Origin: Streptomyces noursei ATCC 11455 | GTDB lineage: Bacteria > Actinomycetota > Actinomycetes > Streptomycetales > Streptomycetaceae | DNA: 64,000 nucleotides | NCBI RefSeq assembly: GCF_001704275.1 | Contig: NZ_CP011533.1 | Location: forward strand, 1,240,001-1,304,000 | Reading direction: 5' to 3' | Shown here: piece after piece, positions 28,039 to 37,219 of the stretch | Position numbering within the stretch: position 1 is the stretch's first letter | Layout: each line of letters starts with the position of its first letter | Notes under the pieces: model-generated | Told to the model about the DNA's origin: nothing | Seen by the model: the letters and a program-made list of their open reading frames with translations, nothing else | Database searches by the model: none | Position numbers and translations under genes: made by a program

Positions 28039-28360
28039 GAAAACGCCCCGAGGCTTGTCCCGCTGTCGCACCAAGAGCTCGACAGGACCGTGCGGAATTC
28101 CGAACGTCGAGGTGGAGAGCTGTCGTAGCCAGGCAGTGGTGGGAATGTGTTCAGGCCCCGAGTGGATGGAAGTTCGCGCGCCGGGCTTGTAGCCTGAACT
28201 CCGAGGACGCGCGAAGACACGGTCCGGTATGGGTTAGTCCGGACAGCGCTTCACGGCACCGAACACCGCATGTGCAGTCAGCCCCGATGAGGGTCTGCAA
28301 CTGCCGTATGCGACCCGCGTGTTCCTTTCTCAGTCACGGTACGAGGAAGGGACGGACGGC
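28039..28360. other. Gene-free interval
   Basis: About 320 bp with no credible gene; probable promoter space for the monooxygenase remnant that follows. Confidence 0.4.
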
Positions 28361-29549
28361 ATGCCGTATCCACATGTGATCATCGTCGGCGCAGGGCTGG
28401 GTGGGCTCTGCCTCGCGCAGGGCCTGCGCCGCAGAGGCATCGACTTCCGCGTGTACGAACGGGACTCCTCTTTGACGTCCCGCGGCCAGGGCTATCGAAT
28501 CCATATCGACACCCACGGGGACAAGGCACTCAGGGATGCGCTCCCGTCTGAGCTCTACCAGTTGTTCCGGGCCACCGCAGGCGTACCACTGTTCCGCACC
28601 CCCGTATTCGACGAGCAGTTGCGGCAGTTGGCCGAGGTGGCGGGGGATGGCGGCACACATCTCGCGGTCGACCGGCTGACACTGCGGCAGATCCTGCTCA
28701 CCGGAGTGGAGGACGCCGTCGCGTTCGGCAAGCGGTTCACCCGCTATCGCGTCGGAACGGACGGCGGCGCTGTGGCGTGCTTCGACGACGGGGCCGAGGC
28801 GGGCGGCGATGTGCTCGTAGCCGCGGACGGAGTGAATTCCCCTGTGCGTCGGCAGTATCTTGCCGCACGCACGGGTGGTGGACACCCGCCTGCGGCAGCT
28901 GTACGGGAAAGTCCTCCTCACCAAGGAGACCAGAGCCCTGTTCCCGCCGGAGATGTTCGCGGTGTTCACGCCGGTGATCGGCCCCGCGAAGCAATTCGTC
29001 GGCGTCGCCCCGGTGGAATTCCCCGAGCCGCCTCGAATGGCGGCCCGCCGGCTTGCGCCCACGGCAGCGCTGAACGACACGGCGGACTACATGACCGTTT
29101 CCTTCGGCTCCCGCCGGGAACTCCTTCCCTTCGGCGACGCCCAGTTGCAGGCCATGACCGGGGCCGAACTGCGCAGCATGACGTTGCGCCTGATCGAGCC
29201 GTGGCACCCGGATGTCCGCCGGATCATCGAGCACTGGCTGCCCGAAAGCGTCTTCCCGCTAACCCTGCGCACCAGTGTGCCCGTTCCTACCTGGCGGCCA
29301 ACCCGCATCACCTTGCTGGGAGATGCGGTACACGCAATGAGCCCCGCGGGTGGGATCGGCGCGAACACCGCCTTGCGCGACGCCGGAATTCTCGCCGCCG
29401 CGCTGGAGCGGTCAGCCGACGGCAGGCCCCTCGTCGAGACGGTTGCCGCATACGAATCCGCAATGACCGGATACGGATTCGACGCGGTGCGCCTCTCCGC
29501 GGACAACGGGCAGCGCATGTTGGGCCAGGACCCACTGCCGACATCCTGA
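28361..29549 (+). pseudogene. FAD-dependent aromatic-ring monooxygenase, single frameshift
   Basis: Read across a shift at about 28860 this is a complete protein of about 395 residues. The first frame gives the FAD motif VIIVGAGLGGLCLAQGLRRR and DG of VAADGVNSPVRRQYL; the second gives HARVVDTRLRQLYGKVLLTK and the second FAD motif LLGDAVHAMSPAGG. Removing one T from TATCTTGCCG restores the frame. GAGGAAGGG lies before the ATG. It is either a recent pseudogene or a base-call error. Confidence 0.8.
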
Positions 29550-29644
29550 GGGCATTCCGGTGGGGACCCGACCGGTGAGCGCCTGAACGGCCCGCCGGGA
29601 GCTGCTGGCGCGTCGGCGTTGTCGGCGCCGGTGCGCCGGCTCTC

Positions 29645-30019
29645 GTGGCGGGCTGGCCAGAGGCGCCGGCCGGGGTGGGAGTTCCCGGTCTCGTCGGGGT
29701 CGGGTCGCGCGAGGACGAATTCACCGTGCCGGGGCACGGACTCCGCGGTCGCGGCGCGCGGCTGGAATCCGACCTGGCGACCTACCGCGAGGTTTGGGGC
29801 GGCGCACCGGTCGGCAACGGACCGAACCCGGCCGTGCAATCAGGAACCCGGCAAGTCCCCATGTTGTTCGGCGGATACTCCACGGCCACGCTGAACCGCA
29901 CGGTGCGCTGGGGCGAGGGCTACATCGGCGGTTCACTGCCGGTGGCCATGACAGCGCCCGGTGTCGAGGCGGCGAAACGAGCCTGGCAGGCGCGCACCAC
30001 GAACTCGGCGTCCTCCTAG
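29645..30019 (+). pseudogene. Fragment of a luciferase-like (LLM) flavin monooxygenase
   Basis: The open frame holds VGSREDEFTVPGHGLRGRG, LESDLATYREVWGG, VPMLFGGYSTATLNR and WGEGYIGGSLPVAMTAPGVE, which are the middle segments of an F420/FMN LLM enzyme. Both the N-terminal barrel strands and the last third are missing, so about 125 of 300 residues remain. Confidence 0.65.
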
Positions 30020-30142
30020 ACCCGTCACCCGTACACCAAGCGTCACATCGCCATCGTCGAACTCGAACTCGACGATCACACGGAAGTCAAGCCCGACCGA
30101 GAAAAGGGACGCGGCCGTCCGCCCTGCCTGAACGCGGCAAGT

Positions 30143-30171
30143 GCCCCGCCTTTCGAGCGAAAAGGCGGGGC
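30143..30171 (-). terminator. Hairpin after the secreted protein gene
   Basis: Stem GCCCCGCCTTT / AAAGGCGGGGC (11 bp) lies 22 bases after the minus-strand stop at 30193. Confidence 0.75.
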
Positions 30172-30192
30172 GCCCTGTCCATCCTGGGTTCC

Positions 30193-30663
30193 CTACGGCA
30201 CCCAGGGGGTGCACTTCATCGTTCCGGCGTGATCTCCGCAGGCGCGGAAGGTACGGTGGCCGCCACCCTTGACTTGCACGTACTGGATCGCGATCGTGTG
30301 CTGGTCCGAGCCGAAGTGGACGGTGTTGGAACACCGATGGTCCTGGGCTCCGGGACCGGGAACGTCCCCCCAGTCCAGCCGAATCGTGTTGCCACGGCTG
30401 GCGCCGCGGATAAGCGCCCAAAGGTAGGTCTTGCCACCTCGGCGACCGTTCCGCAGGGCGATCCGCGTGTGGCCGATATTCACGGACGTCACCGTCTCTG
30501 GATGCGAGAAATCTTTCGGGTTGACACCCGACCCGCAGGTAAGGCCGACTATCGCTCCAGTAGAGGCCCCGTTCGGAGCCGCGGTTGCCGCGACGGTCGG
30601 ACCGGCCAGCAGCAGGGCACCGACAGCAACTCCGACCGAGACGTAACTCCTCAAGTTGGGCAT
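30193..30663 (-). CDS. Secreted hypothetical protein with four cysteines
   Basis: 156 residues. MPNLRSYVSVGVAVGALLLA up to TVAATAA is a signal peptide. The mature part is small and beta-rich, with four Cys (TCGSGV, HRCSNTV, RACGDH, KCTPWVP) that could form two disulphides. No family recognised. GGGAGGGG precedes the ATG. Confidence 0.75.
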   Translation of the reverse strand: MPNLRSYVSVGVAVGALLLAGPTVAATAAPNGASTGAIVGLTCGSGVNPKDFSHPETVTSVNIGHTRIALRNGRRGGKTYLWALIRGASRGNTIRLDWGDVPGPGAQDHRCSNTVHFGSDQHTIAIQYVQVKGGGHRTFRACGDHAGTMKCTPWVP

Positions 30664-30841
30664 GAGTGAGCCCCTCCCCCTTGGGCAACCCTGCGATGCG
30701 CCCCTCAGCGCAGCCGTGAGGGCAAGGCTGCCCAGAAGACAGTGGCAGCGCCGACAGACACGGGCAAGAGGCGTATTCCGGTCGGATCCGAGCCACCAGA
30801 CTCCCCCACTTCAACGTGGGCCCGAGCTCGCGGCGGAGCGG

Positions 30842-30928
30842 GCGGATCACTTGCTGCGGGGCTCCAATTGCCGCGGCGGCTTCGTGAGCGAATACCAGGC
30901 TCTCCGGCAGGATCGCGACGCGGCGCAC
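30842..30928 (-). pseudogene. Truncated copy of the HTH gene found at 43524-43766
   Basis: From GTG 30928, with GGAGG upstream, the frame reads VRRVAILPESLVFAHEAAAA and IGAPQQVIR, near-identical to the intact copy, then diverges exactly where the recognition part (QWASRGKIRRF) should follow. Upstream sequence, including the CTCGATCTGGAGGTG leader and the terminator-like hairpin at 30955-30981, is shared with the other copy. Confidence 0.65.
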
Positions 30929-31180
30929 GCGCACACCTCCAGATCGAGCATGCAAAAGCCCCCGACGGATCGGAGGCTTTTGGACTTTCGGGCACACGAG
31001 CGCTTCGTCGGGAGCAGTGCGGCATTCAACCATCAAGCCCACAACCGCTTATGGGTCCTCTCAAATGATCAACACTTAACTTCATATTGGGCCGTTGAGG
31101 CGGAGGGCCCGCAACTGCAGTAGTACTGCCACCCGTTCGCGGCGGCCCTGAATCCGGCGCGCCGCCGAACACCTCCGGCA

Positions 31181-31250
31181 TATCTCGTATTAGCCTCTTG
31201 TGACTGTAGGAAGTCGCTATATCACGGATTGCATCCGTCGACCACCGGAG
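31181..31250 (+). promoter_or_regulatory. Promoter segment conserved between the two MRKLQK genes
   Basis: TATCTCGTATTAGCCTCTTG and TGACTGTAGGAAGTCGCTAT plus ATCACGGATTGC are almost identical at 43934-44004, while flanking sequence is less conserved. Strong conservation of a non-coding stretch just before a start codon points to a promoter/operator. Confidence 0.6.
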
Positions 31251-31255
31251 AAGAA

Positions 31256-31792
31256 ATGCGCAAGCTTCAGAAGACTGCCGTCCTGGCCGTCGCCCTCGGC
31301 AGCTTCGGCTTCCTCGGCGCCGGCACCGCCTACGCCCACGGCGAGAAGGGCGGCACCGACCTCGACATCAAGCAGGGCAGCCAGTGCAGGTCGCACGACT
31401 CGAACGTCGACGTCCTCGGCCAGGTCGGGATCGCGAACGGTCTGGGCGGAAACCTGCTCAACGGCGAGGGCTCCCCGGGTGCCCAGAACACCAAGATGGG
31501 CTCGGAAATGGGCTGCGACAACAGCGCCAACTTCCCCAAGGAAAGCAAGGGCGGTGACGAAGAAAAGGGCAGAGGTTCAGAGGCTCAGCGGCCTGAAGCT
31601 CAGCGGCCTGAAGCTCAGCGGCCAGAGGCCAGTAACTCGGAGGAAAGCGCAAGCAACGGGGACAAGGGCAGCGACGCACAGAAGTGCGGATGCTCGGAGA
31701 ACCGGGAAGGCAAAGGCGGGGAACAGCAGGCGATGACACCGCGGCCCACTCTCCGCTACACGGTCCAAACCGAGACCCTTACGACCTCATAA
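31256..31792 (+). CDS. Secreted MRKLQK-family protein with extended low-complexity tail (copy 1)
   Basis: 178 residues. MRKLQKTAVLAVALGSFGFL to TAYA is a signal peptide. The conserved domain of about 60 residues follows (GGTDLDIKQGSQCRSHDSN through MGSEMGCDNS) with two Cys. The tail holds three copies of EAQRP, then a Ser/Lys-rich part and a late CGCSE. Compared with the paralogue at 44010 the tail is about 60 residues longer and probably drifted. Start 31256 has GGAGAAG upstream. Function unknown; expected outside the cell. Confidence 0.75.
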   Translation: MRKLQKTAVLAVALGSFGFLGAGTAYAHGEKGGTDLDIKQGSQCRSHDSNVDVLGQVGIANGLGGNLLNGEGSPGAQNTKMGSEMGCDNSANFPKESKGGDEEKGRGSEAQRPEAQRPEAQRPEASNSEESASNGDKGSDAQKCGCSENREGKGGEQQAMTPRPTLRYTVQTETLTTS

Positions 31793-31821
31793 GGCCGGGC
31801 CGCGGGACTCCGCACGCCCCG

Positions 31822-31848
31822 CAGTCGAAACAGTCGAAACAGTCGAAA
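31822..31848. repeat. Three tandem copies of CAGTCGAAA
   Basis: Three exact 9-bp units directly before the terminator. The paralogous locus at about 44450 has one unit, so this is a local expansion. Confidence 0.85.
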
Positions 31849-31853
31849 CACTG

Positions 31854-31894
31854 GGCCGCTGGCCGGACTTCATGGGAAGGTCCGGCCAGCGGCC
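31854..31894 (+). terminator. Terminator of the MRKLQK gene, copy 1
   Basis: Perfect 15-bp stem GGCCGCTGGCCGGAC / GTCCGGCCAGCGGCC with an 11-base loop. Confidence 0.85.
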
Positions 31895-32047
31895 AGGTTT
31901 TGGGCCCGGTCACCCGCTGCAGAAAGGCTGCTGTCTCCAGCACGATGGTGCGGCCCCCTCCCCGCTGTCGCTCTGTTCGCATGTGCACGGAGAGGGAGCC
32001 ATGGGGTCATTCCCCTGTCACGACATCGCCGATGAGACGGCCCTCGG
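31895..32047. other. Gene-free spacer before the left direct repeat
   Basis: About 150 bp with no gene; its first half still resembles the sequence after the second MRKLQK terminator (GAAG/CTGC...CCAGCACGATGG). Confidence 0.4.
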
Positions 32048-32141
32048 CAGGGGCCCTGCGCTAGCGGATCGGCATCCCCGACAGCGTGCGGGCGATGACC
32101 AGCCGCTGGATCTCGCTGGTGCCTTCGAAGATGGTGTAGAT
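32048..32141. repeat. Left 94-bp direct repeat (attL-like)
   Basis: Identical over 94 bp to 56503-56596, beginning CAGGGGCCCTGCGCTAGCGG and ending GATGGTGTAGAT. On this side the homology to the dehydrogenase stops abruptly after that, so only a gene tail is present. Confidence 0.9.
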
Positions 32142-32266
32142 GGCGGCCGACACTAGCGACATCAATCTGTACCCTGCCCATTCACCTGTCTGACCTGGGC
32201 GTTCTGCCGTCACGCCGTCGCGTTCAGCCGGGTTCACCGGGTCTTCGATCGGGTTCGCGGTGCAGG

Positions 32267-32347
32267 CTCATCTCCCAAAAATCTCCCAGCCTGCAACCAA
32301 GGGCCGCCACTGGACGGCCGACAACCGAGGCGCCCCCACAGAGCTAG
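32267..32347 (+). pseudogene. C-terminal tail of a tyrosine-recombinase integrase
   Basis: The frame reads LISQKSPSLQPRAATGRPTT and a stop at 32347. The LISQxSP signature is the usual end of Streptomyces integrases, and a matching LISQMSP tail is found at 56396-56438 beside the right repeat. The catalytic domain is missing. Confidence 0.5.
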
Positions 32348-32357
32348 ACTCGAACAC

Positions 32358-32686
32358 ATGAACGACTCACCTCCGGATGTTACCCGCCTCCGCACCCTGG
32401 AGACGTGGCTGCAGCTCACCCTCGACAGGGTCCGCGAGCAGATCGTCATCGCCGAGCAGACCGCACCCCGACAGGAGCGCATCACCCCTCCCCGCGACCG
32501 GACTGGCTGCTGCAGCTCCGCATCGACCGGGAAGGGCAGCCGCCCATCGCCGTGCACGTCGGCGACTGCCGCATGGCCGACCGCCGTGCCCGACCCATCT
32601 CCCGGGATCAGGCAATGCGCGCTCTCGCCGAGGGGCTGGAGGCGTGCAGCATGTGGCGACCGGATTCAGAGCTCGGCATCCTCTGA
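32358..32686 (+). pseudogene. DUF6233-type small protein gene, frameshifted
   Basis: Two frames make one protein of about 110 residues: DVTRLRTLETWLQLTLDRVR from the ATG at 32358, then after a shift near 32500 DWLLQLRIDREGQPPIAVHV and GDCRMADRRARPISRDQAMR to SELGIL. The HVGDCRMA and ACSMWRPDSELG elements mark the family. Such genes typically follow integrases in streptomycetes. Function unknown. Confidence 0.65.
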
Positions 32687-32722
32687 CCTGCGGGCCGCAG
32701 CCGGGCATCGCACGCTGGGAGG

Positions 32723-33076
32723 ATGCAGGGCCGCGCGCCGATCGTCGTACACCGGGCGTCCGCCACAGGCGGGCGACGGGTCACCGCACGCGACCAGATC
32801 CTCGGGCTGGCTCGTAGCGACGCCGACCTGGTCGAGTTCCTCCGCCGGGCGGGAGTCGACGAGCCCGAGACGATCCTCGACAGCCCGGCCTGGATCGAAT
32901 GGCGCGGCGGCCGGCCGCACGACTACGGGGCGCGCGAAGAGAAGAAGCCCCGCCGCGTCGGGGGTGCGCGGCGGGGCCAGAACCAGTATCGCAGCACCGC
33001 GTCCCGCGAGGCGCTACAGCACAACGCCACCCTCGAAGGACGGGCGAGGTGTCAGGTAGCGCATAACGTTCCCTGA
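32723..33076 (+). CDS. Small conserved protein, paralogue of the 12871-13098 gene
   Basis: 117 residues. Residues 5-70 match the protein on the minus strand at 12871: IVVHRASATGGRRVTARDQI, DLVEFLRRAGVDEPE and WIEWRGGRPHDY. The C-terminal 45 residues are basic, low-complexity and unmatched. The ATG at 32723 fits the alignment. Role unknown; paired here with the DUF6233 pseudogene. Confidence 0.65.
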   Translation: MQGRAPIVVHRASATGGRRVTARDQILGLARSDADLVEFLRRAGVDEPETILDSPAWIEWRGGRPHDYGAREEKKPRRVGGARRGQNQYRSTASREALQHNATLEGRARCQVAHNVP

Positions 33077-33117
33077 AGCGCCCCCATTCCTCCCACCAAC
33101 ACCCCTGCTGTCGGGCA

Positions 33118-33172
33118 GCACGGAAGATTTCAGTTGGCGAGGCTGTGACCCGGGCACTGAAACCTTCCGTGC
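33118..33172. terminator. Large hairpin between convergent genes
   Basis: GCACGGAAG-A-TTTCAGT pairs with ACTGAAA-C-CTTCCGTGC: 16 of 17 positions pair, with a 21-base loop. Placed between a plus-strand gene ending at 33076 and a minus-strand gene ending at 33262. Confidence 0.65.
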
Positions 33173-33261
33173 GGCGGCTTGGGGCCGAGCGTGCGCACAG
33201 GTTGCTTCAGCGCGCGGTGGCTGCGGCGTTCTGCTGGCCCCTGGCCGTCGAAGGCGATGGG

Positions 33262-34939
33262 TCAGCGTTTGACGCGGTTGCGGACCGCCAGGACCGCCAG
33301 GCCCAGAAGGACAGGCTCGGTCACGCGGGACCCCATCTCAATGTAAGTGCCAGCGGTGGTCAGGTCCTGGCCGGAGGAACGGAACACCACGGAGTTGAGG
33401 GTGGCGTTGAGGACCTTCTCGAAGCGCTCGCCCGTGAACCTGTTCCCGGTGGGGTTCTGCGGGTGATCCTTGTCGATCTCGAAGGTGACCTTGCCACCGC
33501 CGGGCGGCACGGTGCCGGTCGCCTCCTGCTTCGGGTCGTCCTTTGGGAGCCCGAAGCCCATCAGCAGCGCGATGGTGATGAGCATGGCGGCCGCCAGCCA
33601 GCCCAGGGCTCGGGAGGCGCGAAGGCCGTAGCCGGACAGCATCCAGTAGCCGCGCAGCAGTCCGCGTTCGGCGCGGGTGGTGTCGGTGCGGTCGTGGCGG
33701 CGCATCTCCATCTCGCCGTAGTAAAAATCAGCGGCGCCCGGCTCGTTCTTGTTGTCCTCGAATGACTTGCGCAGTTGCCGGTAGAGAGTGGACACGTCTG
33801 CCGGGTCGGGAGTCAGCTCGGGATCGGGGTGGTGTGGCCCAGTGCGCCAGTGCCGCGGTGAAGGGGGTCCCAAGGATGACGTGGGTTGGCCGGTAGTTTG
33901 GGCTCGCCAGTGGTGTTCCTCAGCTAGGGTGCGTCGAGGGGTCCACAGGCAGGGCCATATGAAGTGGCGGTGGAGCCCGGTGGGAGTGGGGGCGAAGGTA
34001 TAGCGGCCTTCTAGGCGGAGCTGGTCGAGGTGGAAGGCCCCCAGAGAACACGCAGTCGCTCAGGTCGGTGTCGGTCAGGACCAGGTATGCGGCGTCCACC
34101 CCGCGCACCGAGACGACCCGCACCTCGTTCTTGAAATCGGCCAGCAGACTCTCGTCCGCCACTGTTCCGCCACCAACTTTGAAGGGGGCCGGGCAGGCAG
34201 TGACTGCCAGGGGGAAGACCAGGACGGCGTGATCGAGGTTCGCTGTGGCGTAGCGCAGGCGTAGCGTCGCCGTCGATTGCCACTGAGTCCGATAGCAGTA
34301 CACCTCCCGCGCCGCAATCTCCATCGTCACCGGCGTCTCGAACCGTGCAAGGGACACATCGACCTCACCAGCGCATACCACGGGCCCGAACCACCCCGAC
34401 GCAAAACCTGCGGTTCTGAACATGGCGCGAGTCGAGAACTGCGCCCCGCCGAAAATGGCGTCGCCAGAGAACTGGGCCCCGCTGAACCAGGCATTGCCGG
34501 AGAACTGAACCTGCTCCGACCGAGCATCGCCGTGCTCACCGTATAAGGACCAGGTGTTGGAGAACTTCGCATCGCCGAACACAGCAGCGACGGAGAACCG
34601 CACGTGCTCGAACCGGGCCTCGCCGGAGAACTGCGCCCCCTCGAACCGTGCGTCGCCGAGGCGGGGTTGTCCGGTGGCGGGGTCGCGGAGGGCATTGAGG
34701 AGGTCGTCGAGGAGGGGTTCGGTGAAGGGGGTGCCGCGGTGGTCGATGTCGGTGCCGGGGGTCAGACCGGCCAGGTAGGCGTCGCGGTCGGCGTCGGCCA
34801 GGTGGGCGAGGCATGCGGTATGGCCGGGGACGTGGACGCCGCGGCAGCCGACCGGGTTCTCCGGGGTGGTGCCGTGGCCACAGTGCGGCCAGTCAGGCGG
34901 AGTGGGGGACGGTTCGGGGCTCGGGTTTCCCTTATACAA
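33262..34939 (-). pseudogene. Pentapeptide-repeat membrane protein, frameshift in a G run
   Basis: Two consecutive frames encode one protein of about 560 residues. The first has an N-terminal CGHG/GCRG cysteine cluster and pentapeptide repeats of A(R/Q)F type (DARFEGAQFSGEARFEHVRF). The second ends with TLYRQLRKSFEDNKNEPGAA, DFYYGEMEMRR and two membrane helices (LGWLAAAMLITIALLM and near the C-terminus). Deleting one G in the run at 34038-34042 (plus-strand C5) joins them through LRLEGRYTFAPTPTGLHRHF. It starts at a TTG, so the true start is uncertain. Pseudogene or sequencing error. Confidence 0.7.
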
Positions 34940-34962
34940 GCCAAGCTGAATGAGGGGATGGC

Positions 34963-35331
34963 ATGACCCAGAAGCGACCGCTGAGCGCCGAGTGCGCGGA
35001 CTTCGATGACGTCGGCAAGCATGAGCACGGCGCTCCCCTTCTCCGGAACGGGCGCCTCCAAGCGGGTTGGCGTGAGGCCTCGTTCCTTCGCCGCCCCGAC
35101 GTCTACAGCATCAAAGCCCGGCACGTCGTAGTCGCCTCACATCGGTACGCCGTTGCGGGTGGCATGGTTACAGCTGCCGCAGCATGCAGTCCCACGCAGA
35201 TCGCTATCGACAGCAGCCTGCTCGAAGACGCGGCCGAGGTGCACCCCAACGGCCGTTGCCGTCGTCCCGGCTGCCGCGAACTCTTTGCGCAAGTGTTCAA
35301 CGGTTCAGCGGAAACAGGGGCTGCCACATGA
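34963..35331 (+). CDS. Hypothetical protein upstream of an integrase
   Basis: 122 residues. GAGGGGATGG precedes the ATG and the stop overlaps the next start as ATGA, which argues for a real gene. A GRCRRPGCRELF motif near the C-terminus could bind zinc with other ligands. No family recognised. Confidence 0.45.
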   Translation: MTQKRPLSAECADFDDVGKHEHGAPLLRNGRLQAGWREASFLRRPDVYSIKARHVVVASHRYAVAGGMVTAAAACSPTQIAIDSSLLEDAAEVHPNGRCRRPGCRELFAQVFNGSAETGAAT

Positions 35332-36365
35332 CCGATGGCCCCGAGGAGGTGGTGGACGCCGAGTTGGTGGACGCCGGCCGCCTCCCCGCCCCGCTCACCG
35401 AGACGGCGCCCGCCCGGCCGATCGTCGACCGGCACACGATCCTCGTCCCCGGCGAAGCGCTCCCCACCGAAGCCGACCAGCCGACGTACACCGAACGCGA
35501 CCCCTACGTCTCCAAGGCCACCGCCGAGCGGAACAAGTCGAAGCCGAAGAGCACGTCCCGCACCTACGACAACCAGCGAGACCTCTTCCGCCGCTGGTGC
35601 GAGACCCAAGGCCGCGTCCACCGGCCCTGCACCACCGCCACCTACGTCGAGTACGTCGCCACCCTCATCGAAGTCGGCCGTGCCCCCAACGCCATCAGCG
35701 TCGCCATGTCCGCCATCCGCACCTGGATGCCTGACGACAAGAAGCCCGGAACCACCGAAGCCCGCGGCATGCTCAACGAGTACCGCAAGGAATGGAACAA
35801 GCGCGTCGGCGTGAAGAAGGCCCCCGCCATCACCGACGACATGCTCCGCGCCATGGTCGCCACCTGCGACCCGCAACACCCCATCGGCATCCGCGACCGG
35901 TGCGTCCTCCTCCTCGGGCGAGGCGCACTCAATCGCAGGATCGAGCTCGCCGACCTCACCATCGGCAACGTCACCGTCGAAGCCGACGGCGTCGCCCTCT
36001 ACATCTCGGCGTCGAAGACCGACCAAGAGGCCAAAGGTGAGGAGACGTTCATCCCCGCGTGGGACGACCCGCTCATCGCCCCCGTCCGCGCAACCCGCGC
36101 CTGGCTCGACATACTGCACCACCTCGGCGTCTACGATGGCGCCCTGCTCCGCGCCCTCACCAGATCCGGCAGCCTCCAGTCCCGGGCCACGGCGACCGAG
36201 CGGGGCGAGCACGTCACCGGTGACGCCATCAACGGCTGGGGACGCGGCCGGGCGCAGCAAGCCGGCTTGCCCAACTGGAAGAAGGTCACCGCACACGGGC
36301 TCCGTCGCGGCGGGGCTCAAGCCCTCGCCGACGCCGGCATGGACCCGACGGGACAGGGGCGCTAG
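35328..36365 (+). pseudogene. Tyrosine-recombinase integrase truncated by a nonsense codon
   Basis: 345 residues from ATG 35328. The core-binding domain (STSRTYDNQRDLFRRWCETQ) and the start of the catalytic domain (ALNRRIELADLTI with the first Arg position, and HGLRRGGAQALADAG with His-x-x-Arg) are present. After GQGR a TAG replaces the Trp codon expected in GRWKxGSAVV; the frame after the stop still reads KAGSAVVSG before homology ends. The catalytic Tyr is gone. Confidence 0.8.
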
Positions 36366-36379
36366 AAGGCGGGCTCCGC

Positions 36380-36616
36380 TGTGGTGAGCGGGAGCTGTCG
36401 AGCGGTGGCGACGTTCGGGTGTACCGGTACAGGATGCTTCCGACGTGGCGCATCATTCGCCTGGACTCCACCCTGTTCGTGTCTGCCTTCGATGCCGGCT
36501 GGGAAGGGCACGAGTCAGCAACGTACAAGGTGATGGAGACGCCGCACGGGCCCCTGTACCAGGGCTTTCGGCGCATGTTCGAAGCGATCGTTGATGACGG
36601 AGTCCAGACCGTCTGA
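36380..36616 (+). pseudogene. C-terminal fragment of a transcriptional regulator
   Basis: The frame, open from inside the integrase remnant, reads VYRYRMLPTWRIIRLDSTLF, VSAFDAGWEGHESATYKVME and GPLYQGFRRMFE, the conserved end of XRE-type Streptomyces regulators that commonly precede the CYTH gene that follows. The DNA-binding N-terminus was lost at the junction near 36370. Confidence 0.6.
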
Positions 36617-36633
36617 GCAAGGGGGTAGAGCTG

Positions 36634-37191
36634 GTGATCGAGGCAGAGTTGAAAGCACGGGTGCTGGATCCCGAGGGTGTCATGCAGCGCCTGGAGAAAC
36701 TCGTCGCCGGTGTGGCCGAGGTGTACCAGGACACCTATTACGACACCGACGCCGGCGACCTGGAGCAGAGCGATCGTGAGTTGCGTGTCCGGACGGTCCA
36801 CGGGCCTGAGGAGACGCGCACTGTCCTCACGTACAAGGAGGCACGGGTCGATGAAGCATCCGGCTCGAAACCCGAACATGAGACCCGTGTCGATGACGCG
36901 GATGCTGTCCACGCCACGTTGCGTGGCCTCGGATACGTGACCGCCATCGCCTTCGAGAAGCGGTGCCGGAACTACCACTTCGAGGCGCGGGGCCGCCGCA
37001 TGCTCGCCACCCTGGTCCGAGTGCCAGAAGTCGACGGTACGTTCCTCGAAGTCGAAACGCTCGCGAAGGACGACGACTTGCAGGCCGCCTTGGACGACGT
37101 CCGGTCGGTGCTGTCCGAGCTGGGCATCGACGAAGGCGACCTGACAACCGAGCAGTACACCGACGCAGTCCGCGCCCAGCGCAATCCGTAG
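36634..37191 (+). CDS. CYTH-domain protein (class IV adenylate cyclase-like)
   Basis: 185 residues. The CYTH signature is IEAELKA at the start (ExExK) with alternating acidic and basic strands: YYDTDAGDLEQSDRELRVRT, TVLTYKEAR and TFLEVETLA. The fold binds triphosphates in a beta tunnel with divalent metal; members act as cyclases, thiamine triphosphatases or RNA triphosphatases, and this one cannot be assigned. The start is a GTG with AAGGGGG upstream. It probably travelled with the regulator whose tail lies 17 bases upstream. Confidence 0.85.
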   Translation: MIEAELKARVLDPEGVMQRLEKLVAGVAEVYQDTYYDTDAGDLEQSDRELRVRTVHGPEETRTVLTYKEARVDEASGSKPEHETRVDDADAVHATLRGLGYVTAIAFEKRCRNYHFEARGRRMLATLVRVPEVDGTFLEVETLAKDDDLQAALDDVRSVLSELGIDEGDLTTEQYTDAVRAQRNP

Positions 37192-37219
37192 CTGGATTGA
37201 GCGCGATCGTGGACCGCGA

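Noticed and set aside
29933..31042. 369-codon minus-strand frame spanning the HTH relic
   Set aside because: Only the first 29 codons after GTG 30928 match a gene; the remainder is antisense to the secreted protein region and has no start or domain of its own.
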